From: Eretmocerus hayati
Taxonomy: Eukaryota > Arthropoda > Insecta > Hymenoptera > Aphelinidae
Length of the DNA: 64,000 nucleotides
Assembly (NCBI GenBank): GCA_029851415.1
Contig: CM056744.1
Span: forward strand, 66,644,172-66,708,171
Direction: 5' to 3'
Part shown: positions 59,598 through 64,000 of the stretch, piece by piece
How positions within the stretch are numbered: position 1 is the first letter of the stretch
Layout of the letters: each line of letters begins with the position of its first letter
Program-made: the position numbers and the translations under genes
Notes under the pieces: model-generated
The model's input: only the letters and a program-made list of their open reading frames with translations
Databases searched by the model: none
What the model was told of the DNA's origin: nothing

Positions 59598-61673
59598 GTA
59601 TATGAGTACGTCCATGTCAAATTCAAACGGTTTCTGCAGCTATTTTTTTAAAATTTCCATACCATTTTTTTTCGACATGAGGTACCAAGATAAGATGTTT
59701 CCTATAGTTTGCAGGTCCAAAAAAATTTTTTTGTCTCAGATAGGCCTACAAGAGTGATTTTACCGAAAAATCAAAAATTGAAACTATCCTACCGTATTTT
59801 GTTCGTAACTTTTGATTGCTTTGACCAATTTGGATTTTCCAAAAAGCATTTGAAAGGTGACTTCGAAAGCTATCGATTAACCACTAGTAAAACCACTCCC
59901 AGTTGTTTTTTGAACATTCGAAAGCTGAAATACTCAAAAATCACTGTTTGGCTCATAATTTTTTTGACGTATATTTTGATCTTTTTAATTTCATTTTTTT
60001 TCGATTTGTATAGGGATAAACCACCTGCAAAAAAATTTTCAGCCATTATTTTTACTTTTGGGGCCTCCTAGAGCTGTTTAAGAGCGCAAAACCATCTCAA
60101 AAACTCGAAAAATGCGTTTTTACCTCGTTCAACTTTCTCGGGCAACCTCGCAACTAATTCCATTGTGTTTGCAAGACTGTTTTACCTCAGAAAACACTGT
60201 TCTGAATATTTTTTTAGTGTAACAGATGCTCAGATTCGTAGAAATTTATTTCAAAAGCAAATTTTTATTCAATAATTAGCATCTCCTGCGCATGCGTTGT
60301 TCTCTACGTCTCTGAAAATATTTCCAATCGATAGCTGGTTCAATTTCCTCCAAAAAAACCTCATGCTGAAGTCAATTTCATGCCATACAACCGGAGCTAC
60401 AGCTGTCAAACTGAAAAGAAATGTCTCAGGTATCAAATCCGTCAGCCTGGAGAAAGACTGTCGGTCTCGTCTGCCGGTTGAAGCGTGTATTTCCGCTTCT
60501 ACTCCATCAAATTAACTTCAGCATGGGGTCATTTTGAAGGAAATTGAGTCAGCTACCGATCTGAATCGTTTTTGAAGCACCAAAATCATTTGCCTGCGCA
60601 GGAACTTCACAATCGTCTGATCAGAATCGGAAAAAATTGCTGGCAATGATTCGTTAGATTCGAATCTCTCGTGCATGCAAATGACTTTAGAGCTTCAAAA
60701 CTAATTTGAATCGGTAGCTGACTCAATTTCCTTCAAAATGACCCCTTGTTGAAGTTAATTTGATGGAGTAGAAGCGGAAATACACGCTTCAACCGGCAGA
60801 CGAGACAGACAATCTTTCTCCAGGCTCACGGATTTGATACCTGAGACATTTCTTTTTAGTTTGAGAGCTGTAGCTCCGGTTCTACTGCATGAAAATGACT
60901 TCAGCAAGAGGTTTTTTTGAAGGAAATTGAACCAGCTATCGATTGAAAACATTTTCAGAGACGTAGAGGACAACGCATGCGCAGGAGACGCTAATTAATG
61001 AATAAAAATTTGCTTTTGAAATAAATTTCTACGAATCTGAGCATCTGTTACACTAAAAAAATACTCAGAACAGTCATTTCTGAGGTAAAACAGTCTTGCA
61101 AACACAATGGAATTAGTTGCGAGGTCGCCCGAGAAAGTTGAACGAGGTAAAAACGCATTTTTCGAGTTTTTGAGATGGTTTTGCGCACTTAAACAGCTCT
61201 AGGAGGCCCCAAAAGTAGAAATAATGGCTGAAAATTTTTCTGCAGGTAGTTTATTACTATACAAATCGAAAAAAAATAAAATAAAAAAAATCAAAATATA
61301 CGTCAAAAAAATTATGAGCCAAACAGTGATTTTTGAGTATTTCAGCTTTCGGATGTTCAAAAAACAACTGGGAGTGGTTTTACTAGTGGTTAATCGATAG
61401 CTTTCGAAGTCACCTTTCAAATGCTCTTTGGAAAATCCAAATTGGTCAAAGCAATCAAAAGTTACGAACAAAATACGGTAGGATAGTTTCAATTTTTGAT
61501 TTTTCGGTAAAATCACTCTTGTAGGCCTATCTGAGACAAAAAAATTTTTTTGGACCTACAAACTATAGGAAACATCTTATCTTGGTACCTCATGTCGAAA
61601 AAAAATGGTATGGAAATTTTAAAAAAATAGCTGCAGAAACCGTTTGAATTTGACATGGACGTACTCATATACT
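59598..61673. mobile_element. 2.1 kb palindromic non-autonomous DNA element
   Basis: Arms of about 1 kb (59598-60597 and 60674-61673) are near reverse complements around a spacer of about 75 bp. Outer ends read AGTATATGAGTACGTCC and its complement. A TA duplication is possible (GAGTA|TATGAG at the left, CTCATA|TACTAA at the right), which would suggest a Tc1/mariner-type mover, but the ends are ambiguous. Mirror frames in the two arms are not genes. Confidence 0.82.
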
Positions 61674-62111
61674 AATCATGAGTATCCTAATAAGCAGGCC
61701 AATGAAATAATGACCTCATAGTCCAGATGCTCTTTGCAAAAGTAATTGATCAATATCTAGAGTTGAAAGTGATTATGATGGAATGATTGTTCATCCTCTC
61801 TTATTCCATACTACTATCAAAAATTCAATTTCATTCCAGAAGTAAATTTTTGAATGTACATTCCGTCTAAGAGAGATGGTGTTCATGAAATTAAGTACAA
61901 TCCCACAAAATACTTGAATAACTTTCTTTGAAACGTATTTATTGATTTTTCCACAATTATAAACACACGATGAATTGAGTGCAGTATTTATTTACAATCA
62001 TACACATATCATGAATTGAGTGCAATATTTACAGATGATTACAACCGATATCGTACAAATGAGACAAGACACACTTCCGCTCACCATGTTAAGTTATACA
62101 TCTAGCAATTG
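61674..62111. other. 3' region of the Myb/SANT-like gene, with AATAAA signals
   Basis: A/T-rich. AATAAA on the minus strand at 61992-61987 and 61943-61938, about 120 and 170 nt after the stop codon at 62112, are plausible polyadenylation signals. Confidence 0.5.
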
Positions 62112-64000
62112 TCATTTTTTCTCAAGGTAATTGTGATAAATATGCACTGTCATATTGGCAGAAGTGATTGTCCTCAGAACTTGATAAGCTGTCTTCATAC
62201 CAGTCATAAAGTCTCCTGTGACTCTATCATTTGGTATACCATTCTCATCTATGAAAGCACGAACAGCACGTCTCTTTTCATCATCCCAACATGATTTTTT
62301 CTTCATCATCCCAAATGTGGGACGATCATCATTTCTCTTGTTGATACCAAACTTCTTATTCTTCTATTTTGGGTCTGAATTTTCATCCTCATCGCTCCAA
62401 ATGCTTGGTTTAGCTCTCATTTTATGTGGCGGAGGACAGAAGTCATCATCTTCATCACTAGAGAGTTGCATTGCTTTCCTTTTTGCCGTCTTGACCTTCC
62501 TTTCTTGAGAAGAACCTTTGAACTCCTCTGGTTCCTGTTTGATACGCTTCAGTAGAGCTGAAACACATAGAAAGTTGTTGATGATCAAATGAGAAATGAC
62601 ATATTTAATGGCTCGCATTTTACATTAATTCTCCAAAATTTTGAATCTTGTAGATAAAGTGGTGATAATCTTCTGAACCCATTCACATATAATGAACGAA
62701 TAGAGAAAACTTATTGATTTACATTGTCAAACTCAAAAATTATCGTTACACTAGCCTCTTTGATAAAAAAATTCAGTTCCGTCAATAACATTGCCTCATC
62801 AATAACATTAATAATACGGAATAAAATCCAAGAAGCACCACCAGTGCTGGTTAGCTACAAATGTATGCTAGCCTTTCTATCTCTTTCAAATTTCAATTTC
62901 AAGTGTAATGGTTCTAACTCCTCCGTTAAATCAAAACCTGTCTTGGAACCTATTAAGTTTAAGATATTTACCTGGCTGAAACTGAACATGAGCTGATGCA
63001 TCCTGGACACTGTTCTTAGTCCTCGTAGATTCTGTATCATAATCTTCAGCGGGGTTCTCCCAATCATCGGACTCACTCCTCCTGGCTCGCTTCTTCGATC
63101 CTGAATAGAATTATAGATAGTATTTAGTAAGTAGAAAAGATCTTTTGGTAGTATATCACAAGTAAGATCGATTACGAATCCAAATCACCTTCTGATACAA
63201 GCTCAAGTGCAGTTTGGTACGTATTTTGCACTTCTTGCACCAGTCTATCTGTAGTTTTTAGAGACTTCTTATTTCTCTTCCACTCAAAAAAGTTATCAAC
63301 TTCTTTTTTCTCATGTTGAACAGCCAATGATTCTATGGAGAAGAAAAGATTAAAATTATGACAATTGTGTGGTGAAGGACTGGACTGTTTCCGAAACAAA
63401 ACATTTTCAGATTTAGGTGGTCTAGTCATAATTATAATAAGATTCTCACAGAAGTGATAGCAAGTTTGATGGATATAGATGAGTCATAGAAATAAACATA
63501 GAAATTCTTACTATCTGCCGCAGAACTCTCTGGTACGTATTCGCTGTGAGATTGAAGTGATTGTTCGCTTTCCAGAGATGTGTCTTGAGAGACTTGATGA
63601 ACTTCTTTAGTTTTTATAGACTTCCAATCTCTCCTCCACCCAAAGGAGTTAGTGATTTCTTTTTCTTGGGGTTGAACAGACAATGATTCTATGAAAAAGG
63701 AAGGATCAAAATCATGTTAATCCTGTGATGAAAGACTGGACTGCTTCCGAAACAAAACATTTTTAGATGTGTCTACTTATGATGATAATGAGATTCCCAA
63801 AGGAGATACCAAGTTTGGTGGATATGAATGAGTGATAAACATAAATATGGTGGGAATTCTTACCATCTGCTGCAGAACTCTCTGGTGCATACTCGCTGTA
63901 AGCTTGAGGTGATTGTTCACTCCCCAGAGATGTGCCTTGACAGACTTGATGGACTTCATTAGGTTGTTTTGCCCCTTTCAAGATAGGAACAAGCTGCTGC
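62112..64000 (-). CDS. multi-exon gene with duplicated exons and Myb/SANT-like C-terminus, 5' end outside window
   Basis: Exons 64000-63864 (partial), 63688-63512, 63332-63189, 63100-62972 and 62557-62112, all with GT-AG borders and matching phase. The first three are tandem duplicates: each has a (E/K)SL(S/A)VQ start, an FGWRRDWKS/FEWKRNKKS block or a QxTSLxSEQS and EY(V/A)PESSAAD end. The fourth is basic then acidic (GSKKRARRSES). The last has a nuclear-type KR-rich and acidic segment (LSSDEDDDF), then, after an in-frame TAG at 62364-62366, a tail CWDDEKRRAVRAFIDENGIP...HIYHNYLEKK resembling Myb/SANT-like C-terminal domains found in transposon-related and methyltransferase fusion proteins. 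Nuclear DNA-binding role inferred. Without readthrough the protein ends before that domain. Confidence 0.7.
62364..62366 (-). other. in-frame TAG before the Myb/SANT-like domain
   Basis: The frame continues for 84 codons past the TAG with no further stop, and the conserved-looking domain lies wholly beyond it. It is either a nonsense mutation, a sequence error or a conditional stop. Confidence 0.75.

Noticed and set aside
59709..61516. Matching 105-120 codon frames (59709-60071 and 61199-61516) that look like a repeated protein.
   Set aside because: They are the two arms of one palindrome; A/T-rich, with no domain or splice signals.

Overview
This is eukaryotic DNA, almost certainly from an arthropod and probably an insect. 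R1-clade and CR1-like LINEs, a Ty3/Gypsy LTR element, spliced genes with short introns (down to about 45 nt) and long microsatellites support this. The species cannot be named from the sequence. I saw no tRNA, rRNA or CRISPR array.

Left part (1-36420) is a nest of retrotransposons strung along (GA)n microsatellites. In order: an R1-like LINE with an open ORF2 (R1-A, + strand, cut by the window start); a full-length, apparently intact CR1-like LINE (CR1-A, - strand) with (GA)n on both sides; a second copy (CR1-B) interrupted by a complete 9.7 kb Ty3/Gypsy element (721-723 bp LTRs, CATG target duplication) and by a 2.25 kb hAT-like palindrome (8-bp duplication); three more R1-like copies (B a 3' scrap, C 5'-truncated, D full length but broken); a third, more distant CR1-like LINE (CR1-C); and a diverged relative of the Gypsy LTR. 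Every LINE 3' end abuts a (GA)n run, R1 in one orientation and CR1 in the other. In both CR1-A and CR1-B, ORF1 and ORF2 lie in one frame separated by a single TGA followed by CT, and no ATG precedes the endonuclease: a good candidate for stop-codon readthrough.

Middle part (36420-43900) is mostly non-coding: a retroelement pol scrap, two related LTR-like repeats, a 1.15 kb element with inverted ends and a short hairpin.

Right part (43900-64000) holds spliced genes on the - strand. A SET-domain gene of the SUV4-20/KMT5B type (43908 to about 47150) has one probable frameshift. A 9.9 kb EnSpm/CACTA-like DNA transposon (49106-59030) encodes two spliced genes: a C2H2-finger transposase with GDNLG, HDLF and FESKH blocks, and a second protein that starts with a CIDE-N-like domain. 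Both are broken. A multi-exon gene runs in from the right edge with tandemly duplicated exons and a Myb/SANT-like C-terminus behind an in-frame TAG. Two further foldbacks (48072-48717, made of coding-like sequence; 59598-61673) flank the CACTA element.
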